DNA of 64,000 nucleotides from assembly GCA_032718565.1 (NCBI GenBank), contig JAVGVS010000179.1, positions 593,656-657,655 of the forward strand. Direction: 5' to 3'. The translations under genes were made by a program, and so were the position numbers. Origin of the DNA: Distichodus sexfasciatus. Taxonomy: Eukaryota > Chordata > Actinopteri > Characiformes > Distichodontidae. Position 1 is the stretch's first letter, and each line of letters begins with the position of its first letter. A model generated the notes under the pieces. The model did no database searches. It saw nothing but the letters and a program-made list of their open reading frames with translations, and had not been told where the DNA came from. This document shows, one piece after another, positions 1 through 13,400 of this stretch.

Positions 1-622
1 ATGCTGTGATTTTTCACGTTTGATAGTACTGCCTGTCGCCAAGTAACATCCACTATCCGCAGTTTCGATTCTCTTCTGTGCAGTACATATACACACACAC
101 ATACATATAAATATCATATATATATATATATTCGCGAGACTATGCACAGATTGGGTTCACGAGAAGGTGGAGCACTTTCGCACATAGAACACTTCTTTTG
201 ATGAAATATGAGGAAGCTGGAGAGGCATGTAAGTCAATTATGAGCACTAAGTGCCTTTAGTGGGCGCTCTCAGAAGCTTCAAAGATAAGGAAATCTGTTG
301 AAGGAAATGTCGCTTCTCTTGGTAGCCAATCAAAGTCGGGGAAAGGGCTGGGCGAATCAATCGTTGGTACACTCCCGCTGGTTTATTTGCACGGTTTATT
401 TCATGCACCCAATCTCGGTATAAAGTGGAGGGAGCATGAAGGTGGAGTTGCAAGCATGCAGTTAGAGCTGAGCACATATAGACTTTAACAAAAGTTCCAC
501 TACTTGCAGCTCAGAATTTACAAAAATAATGGCGTACTGTTTCGCGGGACAGCTTTTCACCTCAACCAGAAATATCGTCACATTTTAATATGGCTAGATC
601 TTGTGGCACATGATCTCATCAC

Positions 623-627
<5 letters not shown>

Positions 628-676
<49 letters not shown>
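628..676. repeat. (TA)n microsatellite
   Basis: About 24 perfect TA units. The open frames across it are only repeat translation. Confidence 0.95.
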
Positions 677-680
<4 letters not shown>

Positions 681-861
681 GCTCGAGGAAAAAATAAGAG
701 CCCATATCACTTTTTTGGGTTCACATCGCTGCAGCTGTGGTATAAAATGCTTACAGGTTGCTATTCTTTTGTGAGATATTGCAGTTGCAGGTCTGTGAAA
801 AATATGTAACTGCAATTCTGTTTTTATAGCAGCTACTCCATGTGTAATATTTGACCCATCG

Positions 862-1022
862 CATTGAAGGTGATGGGCAGCTAACAAAGCGCCGGGCAGT
901 GTAGGGGCGGTGCCTTGCTCATGAGTACCTCAGTGGTAACTTTACCGGCCCTGGATTGGAACCTGCGACCTTCTGATCACGGGCGGAACACCCTACTGTT
1001 ACGCCTGCTGCCCAACACCTGC
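862..1022 (-). repeat. tRNA-derived SINE, family 1, reverse copy
   Basis: Read on the - strand it holds the tRNA-like head (B box GGTTCCAATCC) followed by a tail with the family motif CTGAGGTACTCATGAGCAAG. The same unit recurs more than eight times in the window, for example at 15869 and 48545. Confidence 0.8.
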
Positions 1023-1684
1023 TTCTGTTTTCTGATTAGAGGAAACAGCCCTCAGCAGATGAGGACGCTGTGGACTTGTTCTTTTAATGAGATAATTGTA
1101 AAATAATATTTGTGTAGTTTGCAACTTCCAGGTTAGGCTAAGATCCTTACTCCATATGATGATAAGGTAATAGATAAGATCGTTTACTCCAAAAACGTGT
1201 GTAATTTTGAAATAAGCAATAAGTTATAAAAGAACATTGGCTTTTATATTTACAGACACACCCATACAAACTGTAAAACGTTGAATAAATAATAATATCC
1301 TTTTTTTCCCGGAGCTGTTAATGAATAATTTTATGAACATTTTGTTCAGGATAAAGCTGCTCTAGAGTTATCTTTGAGCTTTGACCTAAGATTGACACCA
1401 ACTCACAGGCACAGGCACAATTTAAACCAGCAAATAAATGAAAAAGTTAAAACACTTTCGATACGCCGAATGTCTTGACCGTCTTGGTCTTAGGACTTTT
1501 GAACATAGAAAAGGCATTTTTCGTTCTTTAACACCTGCCATAGTGGCGTCAGTCGAACGCTTTGCCTCCGTCCTCACGATCGCCCGTGTTGTGTTTTTAT
1601 TTTTCCTCGTTCATCCCTCCCTCCATTCTCGTAGTCATCCGTTCCCATCCCTGCCTTTTTTTTTCCTTTATGTTGCTGCTGAAG

Positions 1685-1764
1685 ATATTGATCAGTTGAA
1701 GCTTATCATGCTGCTCGTCGGAACCCCAGGGCCCGAGCTCTTGATGAAAATATCTTCAGAGTCT
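1685..1764 (+). CDS. mapk14: mapk14 exon, 80 nt (HIDQLKLI...ISSES)
   Basis: The acceptor is TGCTGAAG before 1685 and the donor is GTGAGT at 1765. The first two bases finish a His codon. The 80-nt length agrees with the known mammalian exon, and the translation IDQLKLIMLLVGTPG is near identical to p38-alpha. Confidence 0.93.
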
Positions 1765-1798
1765 GTGAGTTTTTATTCAGTTTCTGCCTGAGTGTGGC

Positions 1799-1829
<31 letters not shown>

Positions 1830-4800
1830 TTCTCTTTATCTCATGCTGTTTTAGCAGCTGCCTCCCTCCTTATTATTATTATGTTTTTTGTATCTCCACC
1901 TGGGCATGAATCACTGTTTTTGCTGCCGCTTAGGTCATCTAATCGCTAGGCAGTCCGACGCCACCGCGAGCACGTGGCCTCTAAATGTTGAATCACTTTT
2001 ACGATTCTCGTGAAGGTCCCTTTTTTTTTGGTCTTCCTCGCCCATTATCGTCCTCTAATCCACCCATCCCTCTGTTGCTTTATCTCCTGCATATGCTGGA
2101 TTAGCGTGTCTTTGTCAGCAACCTTGCATGACTAGCCCTTCATGTTTTCTTCTTGCCTAGCTGTTATTTTTGTGCATTTGCTTTCTTAAAAGTACAAGCC
2201 GAGTGTTCATCGTTCTAGAAATATTCTGAAGTAAATCTGAAGTGTAAAACCTCGTGAAGTGGTATTTCTGCAGACGTTGTCTTGAGCGTTTTGTCACTGT
2301 AAGGCCCTTGACTCGGGTGTAAGATATAAACCAGCTCCAGCAGATAATGCGCCTGACCGGAACCCCACCCGCCTCGCTAATAAGCAGGATGCCCAGCTAC
2401 GAGGTGAGCCAAGAATCCCCTCACCCACCCCACCCTACCTCTTACAGCCCCTTTCACACAGTGTCTACTCCAGCTGATGATGCTACAGAAGGCAGGAAGC
2501 AGCAACAGCAGAAGAACGAGTGTTAGGGCTGTTATTAGGGCTGGGCAATACAAGCTCAAATCAGAATCACGATTAATTAAGAATTGTGCCTCAATTACGA
2601 TTTATCAGTGAAACTTAAGAGCCAGAAACAAACAGAAAAATCCAAAAACATGATAATTGCTCATTAGTGTAATTAAATTTTTTAACAGATTATGATTAAT
2701 AGACAATTGACTCATTACAGGGTTTTTTGCCCTCATAATTCATTAACATGTAAACATTAAAGTGATGTAAAGCTGGGAGATTTTTTTTCTAATGAAAATT
2801 TCTAAATATCCTTGTGATTTTAAAATAATTGAAGAAGAAAACACCTAGTCAGACTGGAAACACACATAGCTAGGGGTGGGAATCCACTTAGAACCGGTTC
2901 CAGTTGATCAGTTCCATTGGAATCGTACACCTCCAACGTTATTCTTAACGTTTCTTCCATTCCCAGCACCACGTTTACGCTTTTTAGTCGCAATACATTG
3001 TCACACTCTCTGCGACTTGCGAATTTAACTATGAGGAATCGTGAAGCACAAATGATATTTTTCATGATGTGAACACACATGCTACGTTTGCTATCGTGCA
3101 CGACTCTCACAGAAGTCCAACATTGACTAAAACATTCAGTTCAGTTAAATCTTGCCATTTATTACAGACAAAACTTATATTTTAACTGATAAATAACAAA
3201 AACAACCAGAACTCACAGAACAGCGTTTGATATTTATCTAGCATTACTCACAGGTGTGCGGCGCCTCTCATGCACAGGCTGCCCTCATGGCAATAATCTT
3301 CTCTCCCAGAAATGGAGTCAAAAATGAGTTATAGACCAAAAATGAGTCCAAATGCTCAAAATTGCCAACTTTCTTCATTTTCTAAGTTAACAGAAAAATA
3401 TGGATTACATTCTATCAATATAATGTTAGAGAGTAAAAAGGTAAATATATATTAAATATATATTTATATAAAAATATATTATCAAATAATTTTATTCCAT
3501 ATCCAAAAGGTGATGGGTTCGAGATCTACCTCCAACACTGCCATCATTGGGTCCCTGAGTAAGACCTTAACCCCAAGTTGATTTAGAAACGGTCCCTGAA
3601 ATTAGGAAATGGAAGTCGCTCTGGATAAGAGTTTCTGCCAAAGGACATAAATCTAAATGTAAATGATGTAATATTAAGGTATTTGTCGTCTTAGCAAAGA
3701 TTAGTAGTAGCCTGTATTTGAATAAAGGTCTTAGCCTTCATTCATTTTTGCCATTGTTACGGTTGCAAGCTGCAGGCTGAAGAACTGGCTCCTGGGTCAG
3801 TGAACGGCCTTCATTCTGGAACATTCTGTTTTTCACAGAGAGAGGGAGCGAGAGGGAGCGTCTCTCCCGGTTTAACCTTTATCCTCTCTGCTTATCCCCC
3901 ACTAGCCTCCTGTTGGCCCGTCGAATAATCCTGACCCAGTTCCAGACCCTCGCAAAACGACCTCCGTTGTGCTACTATGGCGACGTGTGCGACGGCGCTT
4001 AAAGCTTTAACCCTGGATATGGATGATGCTCTCACGTAGCTGAGGTGTGCTTGTATTTAAAACTAGTGAGAGGTGTGTGTGTGTGTACAGAACAAGTCAA
4101 ATGTTTGGACCTACTCATGTTTGACTATTAAACAACTAATTGTAAGTTATTGGAAGGTTTTTTTTTTTTTTTTCCAAATTAAAAGTTTGAAATTGTGTTT
4201 TTTATTTCTTTAGATGGAAAGTTCTAACTTGCTTGCCTTGATAGCAGCTTTGCACACTTTGCATTCTCTCATCCAGCTTGCTGAGAAAACCGATTTTTTT
4301 CCCTGCTGTTTAAAAGGAATTCTTACATTTATTGCTATATTAGAACATGTCTTTATAATGTTTTTGCTTTTAATATTAATTTGCTCAGAAACATTTGCTA
4401 AAAAAGATGTCATTTCTTTTAGTTTTTATATTATCAGCTTGACTCAAATATATTAATTCCTAGCTATAAATAATTACCATATTATTTTTTATATAATATA
4501 TACTTATTTATAATAACAAAACAATATATGGGCATGAATTTGACGCTCATAGTAATAAGCACTATAACATTTATTAGTAATAATAAGTATTATTGTATAG
4601 TGTTATTTATAGGAACTGATAACTATCATATAAAGATTGGCCAAACTTACTAAATATTCAGTAAGTTCAAAACTTACTGTAACTATTTTTGATGTTTGGT
4701 TTAAATAATGTTCTTAATGCACTACAGAGCTCCCAGCAGCCATAATTGATTTTGTTGGCATATATGTTTAATGAGCGACAGATACTAATAGCCAGAATAT

Positions 4801-6582
4801 AGCCGCAAACGGCATATAGCGGGGTTCAAGCGAAAGCAGCACAAAAGCAGCTGATGGTGAAGTGTGGAAGAAAGGAGTCAGTGAACCAGACTGCATAAAT
4901 TTATGTAGCATTTTTTGTGCCCCTAGAGGTCAAAACGCATTTTGAAAAAGTCAGATTTTGTCAGTTACATTTTTGGTCGGAAAGTGGCCATGGAGCTTAA
5001 GAGATTTGTTTAAATATGTATTATATAAAAATATTATGCAATGAAGTAAAATTATCAATTGAAAAATGAGCCTTGTAGCATGTGTGAAGTATTTAAATAT
5101 TTTGAAAACAGTTTGAGGTCAGTGGGGCAAGTGGCCTCAGAGCAGAATAGATTTCTAAATGCTAAATATCGGCCCACCTCAATGGTAGAACTTGTTGATA
5201 GAGACTTTGCAGGTTAAAGAACTTCACTGACAGGTTGATTTCTGCAGTTGGTTTTGCTCAAGGTTGATGCTAAAAGTTAAAGAGCTTCCCTTATGCGCCA
5301 TCTGTATTTTCCTAGTCACTGACTGACTTTTATCTTTTCAAACAGGCCAGAAACTACATCAGTTCCTTGCCACATATGCCAAAGAGGAACTTTGCTGATG
5401 TGTTCATTGGTGCAAATCCATTAGGTAATGTCTACCACCTTCTGTTTAATAAATGAATCTGTGTAGGAACTTTACAGTGAAGACGCTAGGACCCGAGGCT
5501 AAAATGAAGATGTAAAACGATGGATTTTAGCTTGAGTATGTTTGCCCGTATGAGGTACTTACACAGCCCTCTTTGTGCTCAGCTGTGGACCTGCTGGAAA
5601 AGATGCTGGTGCTGGACACTGATAGGCGCATCACGGCCTCGGAGGCTCTGGCTCATTCGTACTTTGCACAGTACCACGACCCGGACGACGAGCCGGAAGC
5701 TGAACCCTACGATCAGAGCTTCGAGAGCCGAGAGCTGGACATCGAGGAGTGGAAGAGTGAGTCTGTCAGTTCTTATCAGGAATGGTGTGGGCAGAGCATA
5801 TCCATTTCATTCCTTCTAACATGGGTACTGGATAAGGAAATGATGCTACTCTGGTTATTGTATAATTTTCATATTTTAGAATTACACATGTTAATTTTGA
5901 CCTATATTTAGGAAGAATGAAAACTATATATTGGAATGACGTTTTTATGTACAGTTAACTGTAGTATTTGTAAATATATGTATATATTAATCTTATATAA
6001 TCACTAGGTTATAAACATGCACCATTTTAAGCACTATGAATCCTGTCAGTTGGAATGGAAATAATGGAGGTTCTAATATTTTTTACATGAATATAGTCAC
6101 TAATGAATACACAGTTAAATAGGAAATAGTGAATATAATACGTCTTAAATAATATAATAACTATTTCATTTTAAAACTATAATTCAATAGGAATTGTTTT
6201 AATATAATATGTTTACTAATCTATTAAAAACTATATTGTATACACAGTACTAGTATAAGCAACATACTGTAAGTCCTGACAACTGAAATATATTCAATGC
6301 CATTTTGGATTAATTTGATATAAATATAGCCAATAAATATTAATAAATTCCTAACACTAATGTTCCTAAACAGTCACCTATTAGAAATGTTACATTTTAA
6401 ACTAAAAACACAATAACAATTGTATATTGTAATATGAAAATATGAAAGTTCACTGTCAGTGCTTCGTGCTTTGAATAGAAAGGTAATCTGACAAATTTCG
6501 CTTTTGTTCCTTAGGACTGACCTATGAGGAGGTTCTGACCTTCGAGCCACCGGTGTTTGATACAGATGAGATGGAGTCCTGA
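1685..6582 (+). CDS. mapk14: p38-alpha MAP kinase, 3' part of gene (4 exons)
   Basis: The product is a stress- and cytokine-activated serine/threonine kinase phosphorylated by MKK3/MKK6; it acts in cytoplasm and nucleus. Four exons (1685-1764, 5346-5424, 5583-5756, 6515-6582) join in frame through phases 1, 0, 1 and 1, with GT-AG borders, and encode 133 residues plus stop. These match human p38-alpha from about residue 228 to 360. Visible landmarks are the helix after the MAPK insert (LVGTPGPELLMKISSES), the FIGANPLAVDLLEKMLVLD segment, the common docking acids in YHDPDDEPEAEPYDQSF (human D313, D315, D316; Tyr323 conserved) and the C-terminal end DEMES. The ATP lobe, HRD and TGY loop lie outside the window. 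MAPK11/12/13 fit worse, because their C-termini differ. Exons are clean. Paralogue a or b cannot be decided. Confidence 0.95.
1765..5345. other. mapk14 intron, 3.6 kb
   Basis: AT-rich intron. It contains a CT-rich tract at about 1800-1832, parts of MITE-like repeats starting with AGGGCTGGGC near 2538 and AGGGGTGGGA near 2872, and a degraded SINE at 3505-3660. I see no exon. Confidence 0.7.
3505..3660 (+). repeat. tRNA-derived SINE, family 2 (V-type tail), degraded
   Basis: It carries the tail CTGGATAAGAGTTTCTGCCA, close to the GGATAAGAGCGTCTGCTAAA tail seen intact at 41461-41665. This tail is shared by HpaI/V-type SINEs of fishes. Confidence 0.75.
5346..5424 (+). CDS. mapk14: mapk14 exon, 79 nt (ARNYISSLP...GANPL)
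   Basis: The acceptor is TTCAAACAG and the donor is GTAATG at 5425. It encodes ARNYISSLPHMPKRNF followed by ADVFIGANPL, in frame with the preceding exon, and exits in phase 1. Confidence 0.94.
5583..5756 (+). CDS. mapk14: mapk14 exon, 174 nt, common docking region
   Basis: The acceptor is TTGTGCTCAG and the donor is GTGAGT at 5757. It encodes AVDLLEKMLVLDTDRRITAS and then the acidic common docking site (DPDDEPEAEP) used by MAP2Ks, substrates and phosphatases. It ends at EEWK in phase 1. Confidence 0.95.
5757..6514. other. mapk14 last intron
   Basis: AT-rich intron of 758 bases with no recognisable feature beyond low-complexity AT. Confidence 0.7.
6515..6582 (+). CDS. mapk14: mapk14 last coding exon with stop
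   Basis: The acceptor is TGTTCCTTAG. It encodes LTYEEVLTFEPPVFDTDEMES and a TGA stop at 6580-6582, the same length as the human C-terminal segment. Confidence 0.95.
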
Positions 6583-6857
6583 GGGCCATCACTCCTTTTT
6601 CTTCTTCCATCTCCTCTTCCTCGTCCTCTCCTATCAACAGGAAAATCCCTGCTAAGGGGCAGTTTGAGCAAAAATTGCACTAACGATGAATGAAAGCTAA
6701 TAGCTACCACTTGGCGCCCTATGCATCACATGCTAGTCAGGTCTGCAGACTTTCATTCATTGTTAGTCAAGTTGTTCTTGTTTTTGGACAAATTGCCTCT
6801 TTAAAATGTTTGTGCCATCGATCAGTGTAGAAGCGCAGAGACTTGTGGAGATTTCTC

Positions 6858-6899
<42 letters not shown>

Positions 6900-9602
6900 G
6901 CAGTTTATGGATGGAGGGGAAAAGGACACACTATCTTCTCCACCATGATGTTGAGTGGAGTGATAGCAAATAATAATTTTCCCTTTGCTTGTTTTTCCTG
7001 TTTTTTCCATTGTTTCTAGCTTTTGAGGTGGCGCTATTGAGAGTCTGGTGTGTCTAATGCACTCTGTTAGACTTCTTCCATCCTTCAACTCCCTTATTTT
7101 AAAAAAAGGATGAATTTTCAGAAAATATTAGGCCAACATAAGGTACCTGGTTAAAAAATCTTTCCACATTTATGTTGCGCGAGAGTATGTCTTTAAAGTG
7201 ATTGTTTCATGGAGTTATTATTTTTTATAAGCTTAGAAAAAGTGGGTTACTAAGTAGTAAAGGTCAAAATTTGAGAATGCATTACTAGATCTAGATATTA
7301 TCTCAAATAAAAGAACATAAAGATGTTTATTTTAATGAGGTAGTTAATTTTTTCTGAAACAATTTCCCTTTCGCTTTTCACTTTTCTCTTTTCTCTCTCA
7401 AAGGATGGAGGGAAGTTAACAATCTGCATCCAAACTCATTTAGCCTCACTGTCTCCTTTCAAATAATAATATTTCAATGAGAAAAGTATTTAAGTATTTA
7501 AAGCTGGGGGGAGGAATCATATCTGCCATCGCTGCCCTTTAGATTCATGATTGCCCCCCAAAACCTCAAATCTACCTTCAGCACTGCTTTTATCCTGTAC
7601 AGTAATAACCAACGACCATTAGAATTTCTTAAATGTCACACTTTTAGACTTTTTAGAGATGTAAATAAAAGATCACACGTGTAAATAAATATTTTGTGGC
7701 AGAACTTGTTCCAACGGCGCAGGACTTGAGTTTTGAAGCTCTTTGGCTCTGCAGTCACGGAGAATGTAAACTGTATGGGATGATTTTAGACGTTAGTAGG
7801 GAACATTTTCTGTCCTCCTCCTTTTTTCGGGGACTTTCAGAGCAAGCACGGCTTCTCCGATGAATTAAGTCTGATTTATCAAGTAGGAATGTGTGTTGAA
7901 CTGCGGGATCGACAGCAAAATCCCACTTTTTGGGAAACGACCCCAGTTCTGTGCTGCCTCCTGCGTCTGCTAAAGCAGATTAAACGCCATTAAAGGACTG
8001 TGGAACCCTCCAAAACGTTTTTGAGAGTTTAACAACTTATCTTGGCTGAGAATAAATGGTAGTTCAAACCCAAAAATTTTTTGGGCCTTTCCAGTTATAT
8101 TTCCCTGAAAACCAACAGCCAGCGTAAAACCTTGCTGTGACCGTCAGATTTCCCCTACTGAACGAACGTAGAATCCCTTGCCTGTTTAAATTAAAAATAA
8201 AATTACCAAAAATGTGTTACAGTAATTTTTAGTAGGTTCTTTTAATTATATTTTCCACTTCATGGACTTTTGAAAGAACGAAGAGTTACACGATAAAGTC
8301 TCAGTTAATGGGTTGCTTTCCATATAGTACAGCTTATTTATGAGGCTCTTCGTGATTTTACTCTTTGGAGTACGTGAATTCATACAGGTTGTTCTAAAAT
8401 AGCTACATTGTAAACCCTAAAAAAATCTGTGGAAGTTGAGTCCGGATCACAACAAGCAGAATGGTCACAGAAATTAGTGTAACACCTGAAAACGCCACAG
8501 CATGGGAGGGATTTACTTTTGGAATGTGTCATTTTCTCTTTGAGAAGTTACTAATATTACAATATTAGTCTCTTCATTTCTTCATCTTCTTACCCTGGTT
8601 CGTTAAGGGGAGAACTTAAAACAATTACTCAAAAAAATGAGTGTTTCGTGTCCCTTTAACGATAGTCTGGTTGCAAAAACACTTTAATGTTAGCAAAAAA
8701 TAACTTGAACCCGACATTAAGATCATACAGTAGTGCTTGTTAATTAAAGCAAACGATTGTCAGACGTGATGGAGTTAATGTTTTATTTCTTTAAAGCTGA
8801 CTCTTCTTTTGGCAATTTTCACAACCTGTTCTTTTTTTTTATTCAATGTGATCACAACGATACAACCTTTTTTTTTTGGATGAATTTAGTTTACTCCAGT
8901 TTTGAGAGAGGCCACGACGACATTAGTGTGTTTTCCCGAGTTTACATTTTGGATTAAGATTTAAGAAATCATCGAATTATCCAATAAAAAAAAAAATTAC
9001 ATACAAACTTTAGCATCCGAGTGCTGTTTAAACGCATCACAATTGTTCCACTGTCATGTCCTTTGAGCCCGATCTCCCTTTTTGCTGGTATATGGGGCAG
9101 TTCTTGTTGATGCTGAAGATAAACATCCCATCAGACTGTTTATATCTGAGCCAGTAAGCGAATGCGATTCCATATTAGCATCCAAGATCCGCAGCAAGAA
9201 TGTGTTTTTTTTTTCTTCTTCTTTCTTTTTTTAATTTCAGACTCAACAAACCGTGCCAGCATCTAACTTATTGTATCAGTTATTATGTCGATTGTTTTTG
9301 CGAGTGTTTTTCATTATATATTATCATTTTAATTTTATTCCGCAGACTTTTCTGTTTGGAGTGTGACTTCATGTGCGTGTTTATGCCTGTTTAGTGTTTA
9401 CAGCTTAATGCAAGAATCACAAAGTCCAGGGTGTCCATATCCAGCAGCATTCTTAATTATTTTGTTTTATTATTACGTTTTTTTGTTGCATGTGATCCAG
9501 TTAAATGAAAGGAAAGACACACTGTGCATGTAACCAATCTGGCTCCTTCATCAAACAGGTGACAACCTGTAAATAATCACCGTACATGAAATAAATATAA
9601 TT
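6583..9602 (+). other. mapk14: probable mapk14 3' UTR
   Basis: Noncoding sequence follows the stop. AATAAA signals occur at 7664-7669, near 7684 and at 9590-9595. The last would give a UTR of about 3 kb, plausible because vertebrate MAPK14 has a long 3' UTR. A (CA)n run sits at 6866-6897. The true end is inferred, not seen. Confidence 0.5.
6866..6897. repeat. (CA)n microsatellite
   Basis: About 16 CA units within the probable mapk14 3' UTR. Confidence 0.95.
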
Positions 9603-10389
9603 CTTTTTCATCCTAATGTGTTTTGTTTAATTGTTTGCCCCAGTTATGAATTTGACCAGATGTACATTTACTTGTATAAAACTTTTGATTAAATATTTAT
9701 GAACGAAAATAAATTTTATTGCGTGTTTTTCTTCATGAGGGATACTGATGTGACTGCAATCACACCACTAATAGTAAAACCGTCACTGACGACTACTACT
9801 AGTGCAGTTATTACTTAAATATTATTTGACAAACGCTTTTTAACACAACGTGTTACACTGAAATTTCTTAGCCGCAGTAGTGACAAAGAAACGCGAGATG
9901 GCGCTAAATGAATGCGGTAAAGTGCCATCACGCAAACTGAAAAAGTTTGATTGTATTTTTGTACAACCACTAGATGGCATGAAACGCAACATAAAGTGAC
10001 GTCCCAAAATCAAAATGTGTCGAAAGTTATGAGACCGGATTCTTATTTATTTGCTGTTAGACATATTTATCCCAATTATTACGTCGGTAAGATTAAAGTG
10101 AGTTAATAACTATAAATTAAGGCATGGTCTAAGTGAGTGGGTGTGACCACAAGAGTGGGGAACGTCTCATATTGTTCCCTACTCCCTTTGTAGTGCACCA
10201 CTTGTCACATAAGGAGCTACCACACCTCTTTGCTCACTTTGCGAAACGTACTGCACTACATAACCAGTAGGGCGGCTTTTGAGACGTGACCCAAAGTTGT
10301 GTCGGTGAAAGTTTTTTTTTTCCGTCTTCCCAAAAAGACGCCCGCCTTCAAGTTGACAGTGAACACGCGGCCAAGCCGGTAAATACGAA
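9603..10389. other. mapk14-srpk1 intergenic gap and srpk1 5' region
   Basis: A short gap. Human SLC26A8, which sits between MAPK14 and SRPK1, has no counterpart here. GC content rises toward 10200-10390, which should contain the srpk1 promoter and 5' UTR. No TATA box is obvious near the start codon. Confidence 0.5.
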
Positions 10390-10402
10390 ATGGAGAGGAA
10401 AG
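10390..10402 (+). CDS. srpk1: srpk1 exon 1 (MERK-)
   Basis: ATGGAGAGGAAAG is followed by donor GTGAGT at 10403. Splicing to exon 2 gives MERKVLALQARKK, the conserved SRPK1 start, which fixes this ATG. Confidence 0.93.
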
Positions 10403-13400
10403 GTGAGTATTTTTTAAAAGAAGTAAGAACAAATTTCTTAAATATATCATCGTATCTTAATAACCCGCCACATCGATTTTTTTGGTCGAAGTTTAATCGA
10501 ATCTATGCAATACAAAGACTTTAACTGTCTTACTATTAACTGATGAACAATAGCTCAATGCTTCTCCCGGGTCCCGCACACGCGTCTTGCGGCTTAACCG
10601 GCTCATGAATCCCTAGGTAGTGCGCCACATGCAGCCTGGATCAACTATTTTAACGCCGCGTTATTGTGTACAACATATCAAATTGGGAGATATTTCTTCT
10701 GTGGGTTAAGTCATAAGTCGCTTTTTGACATGTGGTGTGTTATGCTGGATGCGGAAAGGCGTTTTTGGAGAGAAATATAACCCACTACATAGTAAGGTGG
10801 GAGCCAAATGAGGCGTGTCACAGGGTGCAACGTGAACTAGCAGGCTAGCTAAAATGCTAAAGTGGAGTTACCGCGATAAACAAGTCTGTCTGCATTGGAC
10901 AGACCGTAAACAGTAACACACTTTTAAGCTTATTTGTTGACAAAGGTTTAATAAAGGTTTGAATACGAAACTTCAACTTTGACATTTATTAAAGATAAAC
11001 ATTAATTGCTAGTCATATTGAGTAAACCGAGTTGGCTTAAGTTTTAATCCAAGTTTGGATTGTAACAGCGTTTAAAATATTTGAGTAAATAATGCCAAGA
11101 TTAATGTGAAGCTATTTATTCCACTGTCAGACCCTTGTTTTGTTTGTTTTCCCTCCTTTTCCCCCGTCATGGTCAGTGCTTGCGCTCCAGGCGAGAAAGA
11201 AGAGAACCAAACCGAAAAAGACAAACAAAAAGTGAGTTTCAGTCTTTCTTAGTTTTCTACATCTCTTGGCTATCCTCCTGAAAGCTGACATACTTTAAAA
11301 AATGTATAATGACTGCCGAAATTACTTATTTTTGCATCTTAAAGTTGGTTCAACGTTCATTTGCTCTCCACTGTTTAGGGACGTTTATTGCTACTGGCTC
11401 CGAATTTAAATTAAACTCCACAAGTCCCTTAGTGTACAATTAAAAGCCTCGAAATCGGACATTGTCAAAGTCTTTTGGTCCTGATGGCATATTTCCTGGT
11501 GACTCCTTAATGAATGTGTTAAATGGGCATAAAAGTTTCCGAATTTCACAGACAGTTTCCCTGAGAGCAACTTGGGGTTAAGGGTCTTGCTCGGGGACCC
11601 AGTGATGGTAGTGCTGGAGGTAGGATTCGAACCCACAACCTCTTGGTCCACGGGCGAGTATCCTAACCTCTAGACCACCCCCAGCCACAATTAAACACAT
11701 GGAAAAATGCTTTGTATTACTTATGTGTATTTGATGGAGACTCGCCAACGTAAATGACCTAGCCTACAGTACCCTGGAAATTTGTTGAAATGTGGAGAAT
11801 CTTAGCAGTCAGAATGTGAGTGACTAACACTGGGGGCACTTGGTAGCGTAACGTTTACGGATTTGGCCCCATGATGGTAACATCGCCGGTTCAAGGCCTG
11901 AATCGGTAAAGGTACCACTTAGGTACTCATGAGCAAGATACTGTCCCCCAGCACTGCTCTCTGTTTTTGATCTAGAAGCTTATTTCATTGTGTCCAGCGT
12001 TGCCACGGCAGACTGCTGGAAAAAAAGCATTTTACTTTATATTATGCAAAGGTGTATCCCTGCTTCATGAAATTTTGATCCTTCCATGAGTTTTGAAGGA
12101 TCTGCTTTATGTACATTTCCTATTTCTGGTGTTAAAAATGATCAGCCGACAACTGCCACAGGACGCGAGGTAGATGTGTGGATTTGGTGCATGTTGTAAT
12201 TTTCATTTAAGGTGCCTCTCGTGTGTATGTGTAAGTTTAAAACGACAAACAAATTTAAGTAGAAAGTAATAAAGACATACGCTGTACATAACATGCTCTA
12301 CAACGTATTGTTAGGGGTGTAACTATACATCGGTCTACATCAATAAACTATTGTATTTTGATGTCACTTGTGATCTTCAGCCCGTACAGAAACTACATTC
12401 TGCCTTGAAGGGGTGAACACTTCGTTTTCAGTAGAAAGGCATTTGAGTTTTAGAAAAAAATCACAAATGCCTCGGAATGGTGTCCCAAATTCTGAAGACC
12501 CTCTTTTCCTTGTCCAAGACCTTGACATCGTTCAGAGCTTCTCTGGGTATTATATATTCTTCCTCGAATCATGTAGCCCTACAAAGACCAGTTTAAGCAC
12601 CTTCAGTGCAAGATTGCATGCACTGAGAAATTCGGGATGGGAGTATTGGAGTCAGCACATAATTCTGGCAGAAATTGGGATGTAGCTCATTTAAGAGGGA
12701 GGATGCGGCACACGCAGCTCTGGAGGAGAGCGTGTGTGTGCACTCGTTCAATCGCTTCCCTTTAGGACTGCCGAGCCTCCGGGCCCCGAGGAGCGCCGTT
12801 ACGTAAGGCTGCTTTCGTGGCAGACGCTGAGACTGAGTCTAGCCAGTGCCGCAGTCTTGCAGGGTTTTGCAAGTTTGTTGCTTAAAATTCCCTTTAAAAA
12901 CATTCATGGTTTACCTGAGAAAGACTCGGTTAAATGGAGAAACCTTACAAAATGTAAGGCTCTTCTGACATTTTCTGATATGGAGGTTCAGACCTTCAGA
13001 GGGTGATAACAGGTTTATATGTAGGTAGGGCTGTGCGATACAACCAAAATCTCTATCCTGGTATGTCATTTCATATCCCGATAACGATATGTATCACATG
13101 TCTGTGCGTTCTGAAAACGCTCCCTGCCCGAACATATGGAACGCCAAATATTTTGATGGAATTGACACCCGTTTTTAACAGTTTTATTAGTTAAAAATGC
13201 AGTTTTTGATATACTGCTGCTTTTTCCGCTGTTGAAAGTGTCGCTTTTTGTGGCGCTCTAGTGACTTGTGGTTAAACGCTGCTTTATAGGCCATAAAGTG
13301 GTCAGCGCTGTAGTAAGATGCCTGTAGTGAAAAAGTGAGAGATTATTTGTCATAGTGAACACACCACAATGACCTCTGTGACCTCTCCATTTGACCCATC

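Larger units (their letters stand above)
1..1684. other. mapk14 upstream intron
   Basis: No coding exon is visible. The stretch holds a (TA)n run at about 628-676 and a reverse-strand tRNA-type SINE at about 862-1022. The exon that should precede 1685 (VDIWSVGC segment) is not here, so it lies left of the window. Confidence 0.7.
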
